A stretch of 35,700 bases of DNA, from positions 1-35,700 of the forward strand of contig CAZVCC010000034.1 in the NCBI GenBank assembly GCA_964626015.1, written 5' to 3'. Below, one piece after another: positions 25,062 through 33,412 of the stretch (positions are counted from its first letter, which is position 1; each line of letters starts with the position of its first letter). Origin of the DNA: CAIKZJ01 sp964626015 (lineage in GTDB: Bacteria > Bacteroidota > Ignavibacteria > Tepidaquicellales > Tepidaquicellaceae). The notes beneath the pieces are model-generated. The model did not search any database and was not told where the DNA came from. It was given only the letters and a program-made list of their open reading frames with translations. The position numbers and the translations under genes are program-made.

Positions 25062-25502
25062 TTATTCAATTTCTACTAAAATATCACCCTCCAATATATT
25101 ATCACCGGGTTTAACTTTCAAGGATTTTATTTTTCCCTCTCTGTCGGAAGTCAAGTTATTCTCCATCTTCATCGCTTCCCATGTTAGCAGATTCGTACCG
25201 ACCTTAACCTCATCACCGACTTTTACGAACACTTTTATTATAGTTCCGGGTAACGGCGCCTTTATTATACCCGCACCTTTTTTCTCAGTGGGGGAGCTTG
25301 TTAATGCTGTAGATTTTGTCGAGTCTCCTCCGGTGCTTGCTTTTTCCCTTACGAGTGTTGGCGTCTTTCCCGTGGCTTCAGGTTTCTCAATTCCTACCTC
25401 ATAGGGTTTGCCGTTTACTTCAACTTTTACTTTTGTGTTCTCAAATGTTAGAACGTTGATATCGTAAGTATTATTGTTGACTGTTATTTTAAAATTCTTC
25501 AT
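25062..25502 (-). CDS. Biotin carboxyl carrier subunit (1.3S-like)
   Basis: 146 residues. The C-terminal biotinyl domain (about 76-146) holds the canonical EAMKM at 109-113, with Lys112 as the biotinylation site, plus APLPGTI and the second-half repeat KIKSLKVKPGD. The N-terminal ~40 residues form a strand-rich extension, linked by a Ser/Thr/Lys-rich spacer that would let the biotin arm swing. It carries carboxyl groups between the two carboxyltransferase subunits encoded upstream in the same operon. It is the last gene of the operon, 19 bp after the small 80-residue gene. Confidence 0.94.
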   Translation of the reverse strand: MKNFKITVNNNTYDINVLTFENTKVKVEVNGKPYEVGIEKPEATGKTPTLVREKASTGGDSTKSTALTSSPTEKKGAGIIKAPLPGTIIKVFVKVGDEVKVGTNLLTWEAMKMENNLTSDREGKIKSLKVKPGDNILEGDILVEIE

Positions 25503-25521
25503 CTTTATGTTTTATTAATTT

Positions 25522-25764
25522 TTAACGGGGCCATTTTCTCATCATGTATATCTTCTGACTCCATGGTGTATAAGGCCTGTCTGTTCTTTTGATTGTCATT
25601 TTAAGGTCTTGCTTTTCCGTAAACTGCTGCTGTGTGTAAAGAAATATTGCAGTTCCAATCGCAATTGCAATTTCATCCTCATTAGATTTCTTCGCCGTCT
25701 TTACAGCAGGCGGCTTTACTTCGGTCTTTGCTTTTGCTTGTGGCGTCTTTTTTAATAATCTCAT
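25522..25764 (-). CDS. Small subunit resembling the cytoplasmic tail of OadG/MmdD-type proteins
   Basis: 80 residues. The N-terminal ~28 residues are Lys/Ala-rich and basic. The rest contains NEDEIAIAIGTAIFLYTQQQ and ends in PYTPWSQKIYMMRKWPR, which resembles the conserved C-terminal tail of sodium-pump gamma/delta subunits and the small epsilon subunit of methylmalonyl-CoA decarboxylase. No transmembrane helix is present, unlike full OadG. It lies 8 bp after the 12S-like gene and 19 bp before the carrier gene. Its likely job is holding the complex together; that is inference from position and resemblance. Confidence 0.72.
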   Translation of the reverse strand: MRLLKKTPQAKAKTEVKPPAVKTAKKSNEDEIAIAIGTAIFLYTQQQFTEKQDLKMTIKRTDRPYTPWSQKIYMMRKWPR

Positions 25765-25772
25765 CCTGTCTC

Positions 25773-27332
25773 CTATAATGGTAAATTAGAATGTTTTTTC
25801 GGAGGATTCGTTTCTTTCTTCGTCACAAGTGACTGAAGTGCCTTAATTATTCTGAACCTCGTATTCTTTGGCTCAATAACATCATCTATATATCCGTATT
25901 TTGCAGCTTCGTAAGGTGTTGCAAATTTGTTCCTGTATTCTGCTTCTTTCTCTGCTATGAACTTCACTTTTTCCTTCTCGTCCGTTATTTCTTTCAGCTC
26001 ACGGAAATAAAGAACCTCAATTGCTCCCTTTGGTCCCATAACCGATATTTCTGCTGATGGCCATGCATAGTTTAAATCTCCTCTTAAATGCTTGGATCCC
26101 ATAACGTCGTAAGCACCGCCGTATGCTTTTCGAAGTATAACTGTCACTTTCGGGACAGTCGCTTCAGCATAAGCATAAAGAAGTTTGGCACCGTGTATTA
26201 TTATTCCGCCGTATTCCTGAGCCGTCCCAGGTAAATATCCCGGAACATCGACGAGTGTTATTATAGGTATGTTGAATGCATCACAAAATCTTACAAACCT
26301 TGCCGCTTTTCTCGATGCCGCTATATCAAGAACACCCGCAAGATATTTTGGCTGGTTACCGACTATTCCAACAGTCGAACCGTTCATTCTTGCAAAACCG
26401 TTTACTATGTTCCTCGCAAATCCTGCCTGTACTTCAAGAAATTCTCCGTGGTCGACAATTGAATCTATTACATCTATTATATCATACGGTTTGTTTGGAC
26501 TGTCTGGTATAACTTCATTTAGTGAGTCTTCTATTCTGTCAATCGGGTCTGTGCATGGATATGTTGGAGGATCTTCAAAATTATTTTGTGGTAAATAGGA
26601 AAGTAATTTTCTTATCAGCATTATACCGTCTTCTTCGTTGTTAACGGTAAAATGCGACACTCCTGACTTCGTCGCGTGTATATATGCTCCGCCAAGCTCT
26701 TCATCTGTCACTGCTTCACCTGTCACTGTCTTCACAACCTTCGGTCCTGTAATAAACATGTATCCGGTCTGCTTTGACATTATAATAAAATCTGTTAAAG
26801 CAGGGGAGTAAACCGCACCGCCTGCGCATGGTCCGAATACCGCTGAAATCTGAGGTATTACACCTGATGCCAACACGTTTCTTTGGAATATATCCGCATA
26901 TCCGCCGAGTGATTTTACGCCTTCCTGTATCCTTGCTCCGCCTGAATCATTTATTCCAATAACAGGTGCGCCTACTTTCATCGCCATATCCATAACCTTG
27001 CAAATTTTCTGGGCATACATCTCTGATAGTGAACCGCCGAAAACTGTAAAGTCCTGCGAAAATACGTAAACAAGCCTTCCGTCTATTGTTCCGTATCCCG
27101 TTACGACTCCGTCTGACAAATAAGTTTCTTCTTCTAGTCCGAAATCAATACATCGGTGTGAAACAAACATATCAAATTCTTCAAAACTTCCATCGTCGAG
27201 TAAGAGGTCTATTCTTTCTCTTGCCGTTAATTTGCCCTTTCTGTGCTGGGCTTTTATCCTTTTCTCACCGCCCCCTAACCTCGCTTGGTCTCGCAGGTCA
27301 AATAATTCTTTTATTTTCTCATTGATTGACAT
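25773..27332 (-). CDS. Acyl-CoA carboxyltransferase subunit (12S / MmdA / PccB type)
   Basis: 519 residues, the usual length. It has two crotonase-like halves: GKLTARERIDLLLD, FSQDFTVFGGSL, GARIQEGV and FGPCAGGAVYSPA in the first, VDVPGYLPGTAQE, YGGAYDVMGSKH and YAWPSAEISVMGPKGA in the second. The sequence fits the propionyl/methylmalonyl-CoA group. It transfers carboxylate between methylmalonyl-CoA and the biotin carrier. No biotin carboxylase gene accompanies it, so a propionyl-CoA carboxylase reading is less likely than a transcarboxylase or decarboxylase reading. It follows the 5S-like gene by 41 bp, with GGAG before the ATG. Confidence 0.94.
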   Translation of the reverse strand: MSINEKIKELFDLRDQARLGGGEKRIKAQHRKGKLTARERIDLLLDDGSFEEFDMFVSHRCIDFGLEEETYLSDGVVTGYGTIDGRLVYVFSQDFTVFGGSLSEMYAQKICKVMDMAMKVGAPVIGINDSGGARIQEGVKSLGGYADIFQRNVLASGVIPQISAVFGPCAGGAVYSPALTDFIIMSKQTGYMFITGPKVVKTVTGEAVTDEELGGAYIHATKSGVSHFTVNNEEDGIMLIRKLLSYLPQNNFEDPPTYPCTDPIDRIEDSLNEVIPDSPNKPYDIIDVIDSIVDHGEFLEVQAGFARNIVNGFARMNGSTVGIVGNQPKYLAGVLDIAASRKAARFVRFCDAFNIPIITLVDVPGYLPGTAQEYGGIIIHGAKLLYAYAEATVPKVTVILRKAYGGAYDVMGSKHLRGDLNYAWPSAEISVMGPKGAIEVLYFRELKEITDEKEKVKFIAEKEAEYRNKFATPYEAAKYGYIDDVIEPKNTRFRIIKALQSLVTKKETNPPKKHSNLPL

Positions 27333-27373
27333 TGTAACTCCGTTAAATTAAAATATATTTTAAAATGTTCTTT

Positions 27374-29077
27374 CTACCAGTTGTTGTAAAGCCCTTCAAG
27401 AAGTTTTGTCTTCTTCGCATCATCGCTTAGCGAATTGTATATCTCTGCTTCCTCATGTATTTTTCGTTCTTCAATTTCTTCTAATGCTCTTAGCTCTGCC
27501 AAAATCTTTTTATATTCTACTTCTCTCTTGTTTCTTAAAAATCCCGCAGCAACTGCTGGGAAAAGCTCAAGAAGTAGTTCCTCTTTCTCATTCTTTGCTA
27601 ACTGTACATCCTCGAATTCGGGCAATGTCGGATTGTTCTGCTTTTTGTACTTCGAGACATCGTAAGGAATTTCTTCTCTGTTACCGCAAATCATTTCTCT
27701 GAAATCAGGATTAACCGGATACGGTGTCTTACCGTAAACACCCTGAACAAGATTCACAAATTGTGTTGACTTGTTGCTGTAAAATTCTTCTCCCTTGCTC
27801 TCCGAAACTATGCTGTAAACTGCCTGTACGCCGACAATCTGACTCGTCGGTGTAACAAGCGGTGGTAATCCTGAATCAAGCCTTACTCTTGGAACTGTCT
27901 TTAATACCTTCTCAAGTAGATGGTCAAGTTTCATTTGCTTTAACTGAGCTAACATATTCGTGTACATTCCGCCCGGTATCTGTGCAGCCTTAACTATCTC
28001 ATCTGGTTCGCAGAAATTGTACATCTTTTCTATTTCCTGACATAAAGCTGTCGTTTCTTCAATCCTATCGTGCTTTGCCGCATCAATTGCTTTGTTAAAT
28101 AAATCGTTCTGCTCGTTCGTTAGTGTGTAATTTGCTATATCAATTTCTATCGGAAACTTTTTCATCTCGTCAAACTTATCGAGTTCTTTTCTTATAGTAA
28201 ATAAATGTTTGTTGATTTCTGTTACCTTGTTCAGATTAACTCCCGTATCTATGCCAAGCTTATCACAAAATATCTGTACAAGCTCAAATGCTGGTGCAGC
28301 TGGTCCGCCCGCAAAGTTTCCTATAACGGTATCCACTATATCAACATCATTTACTATCGAAACTATTGCACATGCAAGCCCGTAACCCGGTGTGCAGTGC
28401 GTGTGCAGGTCTATAGGTACTTTTGTCTCCGCTTTCAACCTCTTTATTAATGGCGATGCAACGTCAGGCGGAATTAATCCTGCCATGTCTTTTATCGATA
28501 TTATATCAGCACCCATCCTTTCAAGCTGCTTCGCTTTTTCCACAAAATAGTCAACCGTAAAAATCTTTGGCGGTATCTTGGTCCCTGAAAACATTCCTTT
28601 TAATCTGTCAGCAAAAGTAAAATGAGGATCAACCGTGTAACAAACCGCACAATCCGCAAGACCGCCGTTCGCTTTTACGTAGTCAATCGTCGTCTGCATA
28701 TTATCAAGGTCATTCAGTGCATCAAATATTCTCATTATATCTATACCGCTTTTTATAGCTAACCTGTTGAATCCTTCAATTACATCCTCGGGATAAGGTG
28801 AATATCCAAAAAGATTTCTACCTCTCGAAAGGGCAGTCAGCTTTGTCTTTGTACCAAATCCTGCTTTTACCTTCTCAAGTCTGTCCCAGGGGTCTTCGTT
28901 CAAATATCTCATAATTGAGTCTGGCACGGCTCCGCCCCATACCTCGGCAGCATAAAAATCCGCATCTTTATAAAGAGGCAGCACCAAATCGATTTGTTTC
29001 TGTGTCATTCTCGTTGCGAAGGAGGATTGTTGTCCGTCGCGAAGTGTTAGATCTCTTATTAATAATTTCCTTTTCAT
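27374..29077 (-). CDS. Keto-acid carboxyltransferase subunit (5S / OadA / PycB type)
   Basis: 567 residues. A TIM barrel of the DRE/HMGL-like family opens with DLTLRDGQQS. The metal-binding His pair is at 225 and 227 (DLHTHC), and the carbamylated-Lys position is K196 (ISIKDMAG). The post-barrel conserved domain (PGGMYTNM, PRVRLDSGLPPLVTPTSQIVG) is present. It stops without a biotinyl domain, as in the Propionibacterium 5S subunit. It moves carboxylate between carboxybiotin and pyruvate, giving oxaloacetate. It is the first gene of the operon; an inverted repeat sits in its leader. A short insertion after YTVDPHFTF (about 154-171) is unlike typical OadA. Confidence 0.93.
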   Translation of the reverse strand: MKRKLLIRDLTLRDGQQSSFATRMTQKQIDLVLPLYKDADFYAAEVWGGAVPDSIMRYLNEDPWDRLEKVKAGFGTKTKLTALSRGRNLFGYSPYPEDVIEGFNRLAIKSGIDIMRIFDALNDLDNMQTTIDYVKANGGLADCAVCYTVDPHFTFADRLKGMFSGTKIPPKIFTVDYFVEKAKQLERMGADIISIKDMAGLIPPDVASPLIKRLKAETKVPIDLHTHCTPGYGLACAIVSIVNDVDIVDTVIGNFAGGPAAPAFELVQIFCDKLGIDTGVNLNKVTEINKHLFTIRKELDKFDEMKKFPIEIDIANYTLTNEQNDLFNKAIDAAKHDRIEETTALCQEIEKMYNFCEPDEIVKAAQIPGGMYTNMLAQLKQMKLDHLLEKVLKTVPRVRLDSGLPPLVTPTSQIVGVQAVYSIVSESKGEEFYSNKSTQFVNLVQGVYGKTPYPVNPDFREMICGNREEIPYDVSKYKKQNNPTLPEFEDVQLAKNEKEELLLELFPAVAAGFLRNKREVEYKKILAELRALEEIEERKIHEEAEIYNSLSDDAKKTKLLEGLYNNW

Positions 29078-29102
29078 GGTTTTATTTTATTTGTACTTTG
29101 AT

Positions 29103-29143
29103 GAGTGAATAGTATTTGCCTTCGATGCACGGTCTATTCACTC
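29103..29143 (-). promoter_or_regulatory. Perfect 10-bp inverted repeat in the leader of the transcarboxylase operon
   Basis: GAGTGAATAG (29103-29112) and CTATTCACTC (29134-29143) are exact complements around 21 nt, located 26-66 bp upstream of the start at 29077. Read as minus-strand RNA, the loop can form a second short stem (UGC with GCA). It could be an operator or a structured 5' leader. Confidence 0.6.
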
Positions 29144-29449
29144 CGGATAACGAATTTGAATTGTAAAATATATTGTCAATATGTTGCCTCGTATGGGCGT
29201 GGAATATCATAAAATAACTATACAAAAATAATCTTTATACTTCTTAAAACAAATGCACATTTTTTTCACTTTATCTTAAAGTTTTTTTAATTCAATGAAT
29301 ATTCTGGATTATCAATATAATCAATATTTTGCTTGCTGGTTTGATTCATATCTAAATACTCAATAACTTATCCCCTTGCTTAAAAATTTTTCGGTTTATT
29401 CTAATTTTCTGCCCGCTATCGATTTGTTGTTAATAAATAATTAATTTAA

Positions 29450-29493
29450 AAGTGCGCATAAAGTACGCATAAAGTGCGCATAAAGTGCGCATA
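29450..29493. repeat. Tandem array of four 11-bp units (AAGTGCGCATA)
   Basis: There are four contiguous units with an exact 11-bp period. Units 1, 3 and 4 are identical (AAGTGCGCATA); unit 2 reads AAGTACGCATA. Each unit contains TGCGCA, a self-complementary core. The array ends 211 bp before the cytochrome start. Confidence 0.9.
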
Positions 29494-29704
29494 ATTTTGT
29501 CCTCCATTACTCTGACCTTGGAATTCATCCATTATGATGAGGGTATTTTTAATAGATTCAGTAATTCTGCATTGTTAGTTACTATATTCTAAAACTTTTT
29601 ACGTAAATTTTTCAAAGTGAAACAAATATTGAATTTCTCCGTTATATTTATTAAGTTTTAGATGAAAAACAACAACCCTTTTGAAAAGAGGAAAGGAGAA
29701 CACT

Positions 29705-30685
29705 ATGAAAAAACTTTTCAAAATTCTTTTATTTGTATTCATGTTTCTTGTCGTAGGAGCTGTAGCAGGATACTTTTACATTATGAGTGCATTGCCTAAA
29801 ATAGCTGATGCACCCGACCTTAAGATTGAACCCACACCCGAACTCGTAAAACGCGGTGAGTACTTGTTTCACAGCGTCGCTGTTTGTGCCGATTGCCATT
29901 CCACTCGGGATTACTCCAGATTTTCGGGACCCTTAGTCGAAGGAACCGTTGGTAAAGGAGGTTTCGAGTTTAATGAAGAGTTCGGCCTTCCCGGAAAATT
30001 TTACGCTAAAAATATTACTCCTGCTGGTTTAAGAGGCTGGACTGACGGAGAAATATTCAGGGCTATTACAGAAGGCGTTAATAAAAACGGCGAACCGTTG
30101 TTCCCTTTAATGCCTTACCTTACTTTCGGCAAAATGGATAAAAATGATGTTTATGCTATTATTGCATACATGAAAACTCTGCCGCCGATTGAAAATAACG
30201 TTCCCGAAAGCAAAGCAAAATTTCCGGTTAATCTTATTATGAGATCTATGCCGCAAAAAAGCGAGTTCAGAAACATTCCCGATAAATCTAATTCTAAAGA
30301 ATACGGGAAGTATCTGACCGATATAGCAGGATGTAATGATTGTCACACTCAGCAGGTGGACGGTGAATTCCAGATGAATAAATATCTTGCAGGTGGTCAG
30401 GAATTTAAGCTCCCCGGTGGTATAGTTCTAAGATCTTCGAATATTACTCCCGATTTAGAATCTGGTATCGGAGGTTGGACAAAGGAAATGTTTGTTCAGA
30501 AATTCCGTTCGTATAGTAAATCTAATTTTACGCCTCCTTCAGTTAAACAAGGTGAGTTCAATACTATTATGCCATGGACATTCTTCGCAAATATGACAGA
30601 TGAAGACCTTGGTGCAATTTATGATTATTTGCGGACTATCGTTCCCATTCCTAATAAAGTTACAAAGTTCGAGAATAAAAACTAA
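29705..30685 (+). CDS. Membrane-anchored diheme cytochrome c
   Basis: 326 residues from the ATG at 29705. A TTG 24 bases upstream is in frame, but the strong GAGGAAAGGAG lies between the two and fits the ATG. An N-terminal helix (about 5-27) serves as signal or anchor. Heme sites are CADCH (61-65) and CNDCH (210-214), each starting a cytochrome c domain with later Met-containing segments (PLMPYLTF, TIMPWTFF) as axial-ligand candidates. The two halves share AKNITP / SSNITP and GW blocks and look duplicated. It resembles cytochrome subunits that take electrons from periplasmic dehydrogenases; no dehydrogenase is adjacent. Confidence 0.93.
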   Translation: MKKLFKILLFVFMFLVVGAVAGYFYIMSALPKIADAPDLKIEPTPELVKRGEYLFHSVAVCADCHSTRDYSRFSGPLVEGTVGKGGFEFNEEFGLPGKFYAKNITPAGLRGWTDGEIFRAITEGVNKNGEPLFPLMPYLTFGKMDKNDVYAIIAYMKTLPPIENNVPESKAKFPVNLIMRSMPQKSEFRNIPDKSNSKEYGKYLTDIAGCNDCHTQQVDGEFQMNKYLAGGQEFKLPGGIVLRSSNITPDLESGIGGWTKEMFVQKFRSYSKSNFTPPSVKQGEFNTIMPWTFFANMTDEDLGAIYDYLRTIVPIPNKVTKFENKN

Positions 30686-30697
30686 TATTTTAAGTTT

Positions 30698-30722
30698 GCA
30701 ATCAGGATTTATTCCTGATTGC
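30698..30722 (+). terminator. Hairpin after the cytochrome gene
   Basis: A perfect 10-bp stem GCAATCAGGA / TCCTGATTGC with a 5-nt loop starts 12 bp after the stop. There is no T-run on the plus strand, so it may protect the 3' end or terminate weakly. Confidence 0.55.
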
Positions 30723-30859
30723 AGACATTAAATTCACAATAATCATCAGCAAATTATTTCCTTTCGCATCACAGGCAAATCACCCATAAAATTATTTGTG
30801 CAATTATAACTTTTATATTTAACAATTATTAATGATTTTTAATCTAATAAAATATTATT

Positions 30860-31924
30860 ATGAGTTTACTTTTTACTCCCTTAAAGATTCGGGATGTTGT
30901 ACTGAAAAACAGGATTGCCGTTTCTCCTATGTGCCAGTATTCAGGTGTAGAGGGTTATTCCGCACAGTGGCATATGGTGCACTATGGTGCCCGTGCCGTT
31001 GGCGGTGCAGGGCTTATTGTGCAGGAAGCTACATCTGTATCTCCAGAAGGCAGAATCTCTCTCGGAGACCTTGGCATCTGGAATGATGAACACACCTATG
31101 TTTATAAGAAATTGACAAATTTTTTACTCTCACAAAACTGTGTCCCGGGAATTCAGCTCGCGCATGCGGGAAGAAAAGCTTCTGCAACTCGTGGATGGGA
31201 AGAGACACGTTCATTATCACGTGAAGAAGGCAATTGGAAAACTTACGCTCCTTCAGCTTTTCCTTTTTCAGATAAGTATTCCAATCCCGCCGAAATGAAT
31301 AAAGATGATATCCGGAAAGTAGTTACTGATTTTAAGCATGCAGCTCAAAGAGCCGTTTTAGCTGGCTATAAAATAATTGAACTTCATTATGCTCACGGTT
31401 ATCTTATAAATGAATTTTTGTCTCCGCTAACAAATCTTAGAAAAGATGAATACGGTGAAAGTTTTGAGAATCGTTGCAAACTTGCAATCGATATAGTTAA
31501 AGTTGTAAGAGATGTTATACCCGATTCAATGCCCCTTTTTGCACGGTTGTCTTGTACAGAATGGGTAGATGGCGGATGGAATATTGACGATTCTGTTCAG
31601 CTTGCAAAAATACTAAAAGATAATGGCGTTGATTTAATAGATTGTTCAAGCGGAGGAAATATTAGTGATGCAAAAATTCCTTTAGCACCGGGCTATCAGG
31701 TTCCTCTTGCTTCAAAAATCAGAAAAGAAGCAGAAATGATGACGGGTGCTGTAGGGTTAATTACGGATTTCAATCAGGCAGATAAAATTGTAAGTAATAA
31801 AGATGCAGATATTGTTCTGCTCGGCAGGGAAATGCTGCGAAACCCATACTGGGTATTGCATGCGGCAAAAGCATTAAATGCCGACATTGAATACCCAAAT
31901 CAATATTTGCGCGGTAAAGTATAA
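30860..31924 (+). CDS. Old Yellow Enzyme, NamA/YqjM-type NADPH dehydrogenase
   Basis: 354 residues. It is an FMN-binding TIM barrel of the thermophilic-like OYE class: SPMCQYS with the FMN-tuning Cys, WHMVHYGARAVGG, IQLAHAGRKAS, ELHYAHGYLINEFLSP with the substrate His pair region, and LLGREMLRNPYW at the end. It reduces activated C=C bonds (enones, nitro compounds) with NADPH; the physiological substrate is unknown. The start at 30860 is set by the conserved N-terminus (LFTPLKIRDVVLKNRI). Its stop is 3 bp from the convergent preA stop. Confidence 0.95.
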   Translation: MSLLFTPLKIRDVVLKNRIAVSPMCQYSGVEGYSAQWHMVHYGARAVGGAGLIVQEATSVSPEGRISLGDLGIWNDEHTYVYKKLTNFLLSQNCVPGIQLAHAGRKASATRGWEETRSLSREEGNWKTYAPSAFPFSDKYSNPAEMNKDDIRKVVTDFKHAAQRAVLAGYKIIELHYAHGYLINEFLSPLTNLRKDEYGESFENRCKLAIDIVKVVRDVIPDSMPLFARLSCTEWVDGGWNIDDSVQLAKILKDNGVDLIDCSSGGNISDAKIPLAPGYQVPLASKIRKEAEMMTGAVGLITDFNQADKIVSNKDADIVLLGREMLRNPYWVLHAAKALNADIEYPNQYLRGKV

Positions 31925-31927
31925 ACT

Positions 31928-33295
31928 TTATTTTAACCTGTACTCAATCGCCTTTATGGGCTCGGGCACGTGATGCCCCATGCTTCCTGCTTTTACATCA
32001 TTAAAGGTTGTTGGAATATCTCCCATCTCAGTCCTTTCCTGCCATGTCAGGAATTCCTCGCCAGAGTCTCTTCTAACCATTGAAATACAACTCTCAACCG
32101 GACATACAAGCGAACAAAGATTGCAGCCAACACAGTTCTCTTCAATTATCTGAGGTATTCTGCTGACTCCGTTTTCTGGCAGTCTTATAGCTTGATGTGC
32201 GCCGTCTTCACACGCAATATAACATAACTGGCAGCCAATGCATTTATTATCATTTATTTCAGCAACAATCTTGTATTTTAGATTTAAATCTTCCCACTTC
32301 TTTATGTTTGGGAGTGCAAGTCCTACCATCGCATCTATTGAATTGAATCCTTTGTCAGTCATATACTGTTCAAGTCCTGAAACCATCTCTCTTATAATCC
32401 CGAAACCGTAATGCATAACAGCTGTGCATACTTGTACGTTTTTTGCTCCCATTAAAATAAATTCAACAGCATCCCTCCAGTTTTCTATTCCGCCTATCCC
32501 TGAAATTGGAAGATTGTAATCTGGAATCTTTGCTACATTCTTTACCATATTCAATGCTATTGGTTTTACCGCAGGTCCGCAGTAACCTCCGTTCGTGCTC
32601 TTTCCGTCAACAGTAGGGTAGGGCACAAAATTATCTATGTCAACACCTATTATGCTTTGAATTGTGTTAATCAGTGATACCGCATTTGCTCCTCCGAGTT
32701 TTGCAGCTATTGCAGGGTCCTGTATATGCGAAACATTCGGCGATAGTTTTACTATTACAGGCACTTTCGCTACTTCCATTACCCAGGAAGTTATTAGTTC
32801 AAGTACTTTAGGATCCTGTCCTACTGCCGAACCCATTCCTCTCTCGCACATCCCGTGAGGGCAGCCGAAATTCAGCTCAATCCCGTCAACACCTGCGTTT
32901 TCAACATCCTTCACGATTTGATGCCATTCCTCTCTTGATTGAACCATCAAGGAACCTATAACTGCGTTATCTGGAAAGTATTTCTTTACTTCTTCGATTT
33001 CCTTAAGATTATCTTTAAGCGGTCTGTCAGAAATAAGTTCAATGTTATTGAATCCTGACATCCTGTTTCCTTTATAAGTAACACCCCCGTATCGGCTCGA
33101 AGTGTTAACAACTGGAACTCCCATCGTTTTCCATACAGCTCCTCCCCATCCTGCATCAAAAGCCTTCATTATCTGGTATCCCGAATTCGTCGGTGGTGCT
33201 GATGCCAGCCAGAACGGATTCGGTGACTTAATCCCTGCCAGATTAGTCGTAAGCTTATCGTTTTTAGTTCTTAGGTTTTCTTCTCGATTGTTCAT
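31928..33295 (-). CDS. preA: NAD-dependent dihydropyrimidine dehydrogenase, catalytic subunit
   Basis: 455 residues. An FMN-binding dihydroorotate-dehydrogenase-like barrel (NPFWLASAPPT, ELNFGCPHGM with the catalytic Cys nearby, SGIGGIENW) is followed by a C-terminal two-cluster ferredoxin (CIGCQLCYIAC and CVGCNLCSLVC). It reduces uracil or thymine to the dihydro form using electrons from PreT, in the cytoplasm. It lies 117 bp downstream of preT, with short direct repeats in the gap. Family match is strong over the full length. Confidence 0.96.
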   Translation of the reverse strand: MNNREENLRTKNDKLTTNLAGIKSPNPFWLASAPPTNSGYQIMKAFDAGWGGAVWKTMGVPVVNTSSRYGGVTYKGNRMSGFNNIELISDRPLKDNLKEIEEVKKYFPDNAVIGSLMVQSREEWHQIVKDVENAGVDGIELNFGCPHGMCERGMGSAVGQDPKVLELITSWVMEVAKVPVIVKLSPNVSHIQDPAIAAKLGGANAVSLINTIQSIIGVDIDNFVPYPTVDGKSTNGGYCGPAVKPIALNMVKNVAKIPDYNLPISGIGGIENWRDAVEFILMGAKNVQVCTAVMHYGFGIIREMVSGLEQYMTDKGFNSIDAMVGLALPNIKKWEDLNLKYKIVAEINDNKCIGCQLCYIACEDGAHQAIRLPENGVSRIPQIIEENCVGCNLCSLVCPVESCISMVRRDSGEEFLTWQERTEMGDIPTTFNDVKAGSMGHHVPEPIKAIEYRLK

Positions 33296-33366
33296 AATAC
33301 AATTTTTCTTGAATTTATTCTTTGAATTATTGACATATCCTGCCTTTATTTTTGATTAATTTCTCA

Positions 33367-33398
33367 TCAGTGTTAATCATATTCATTCAGTGTTAATC
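33367..33398. repeat. Two direct repeats TCAGTGTTAATC, 20 bp apart, in the preT-preA gap
   Basis: Identical 12-mers start at 33367 and 33387. The following AATCTGTGTGCAAATC resembles the sequence at about 10998. It belongs to the dispersed intergenic repeat type in this window. Confidence 0.65.
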
Positions 33399-33412
33399 TG
33401 TGTGCAAATCTC

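Larger units (their letters stand above)
29078..29704. other. 627-bp divergent intergenic region
   Basis: No gene is apparent. It holds the leader inverted repeat (29103-29143) on the operon side, AT-rich sequence in the middle, and the 11-bp tandem array (29450-29493) on the cytochrome side. The strong Shine-Dalgarno GAGGAAAGGAG of the cytochrome gene is at the right end. Confidence 0.7.

Noticed and set aside
25773..27332. Propionyl-CoA carboxylase beta subunit as the specific name
   Set aside because: No biotin carboxylase subunit is nearby, and a 5S-like partner is, so a transcarboxylase or decarboxylase role fits better.
29450..29493. CRISPR array
   Set aside because: Units are 11 bp with no spacers between them, and there are no cas genes in the window.
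29681..29704. TTG start for the diheme cytochrome
   Set aside because: The strong Shine-Dalgarno lies after the TTG and is correctly spaced for the ATG at 29705, which also begins the signal/anchor helix.
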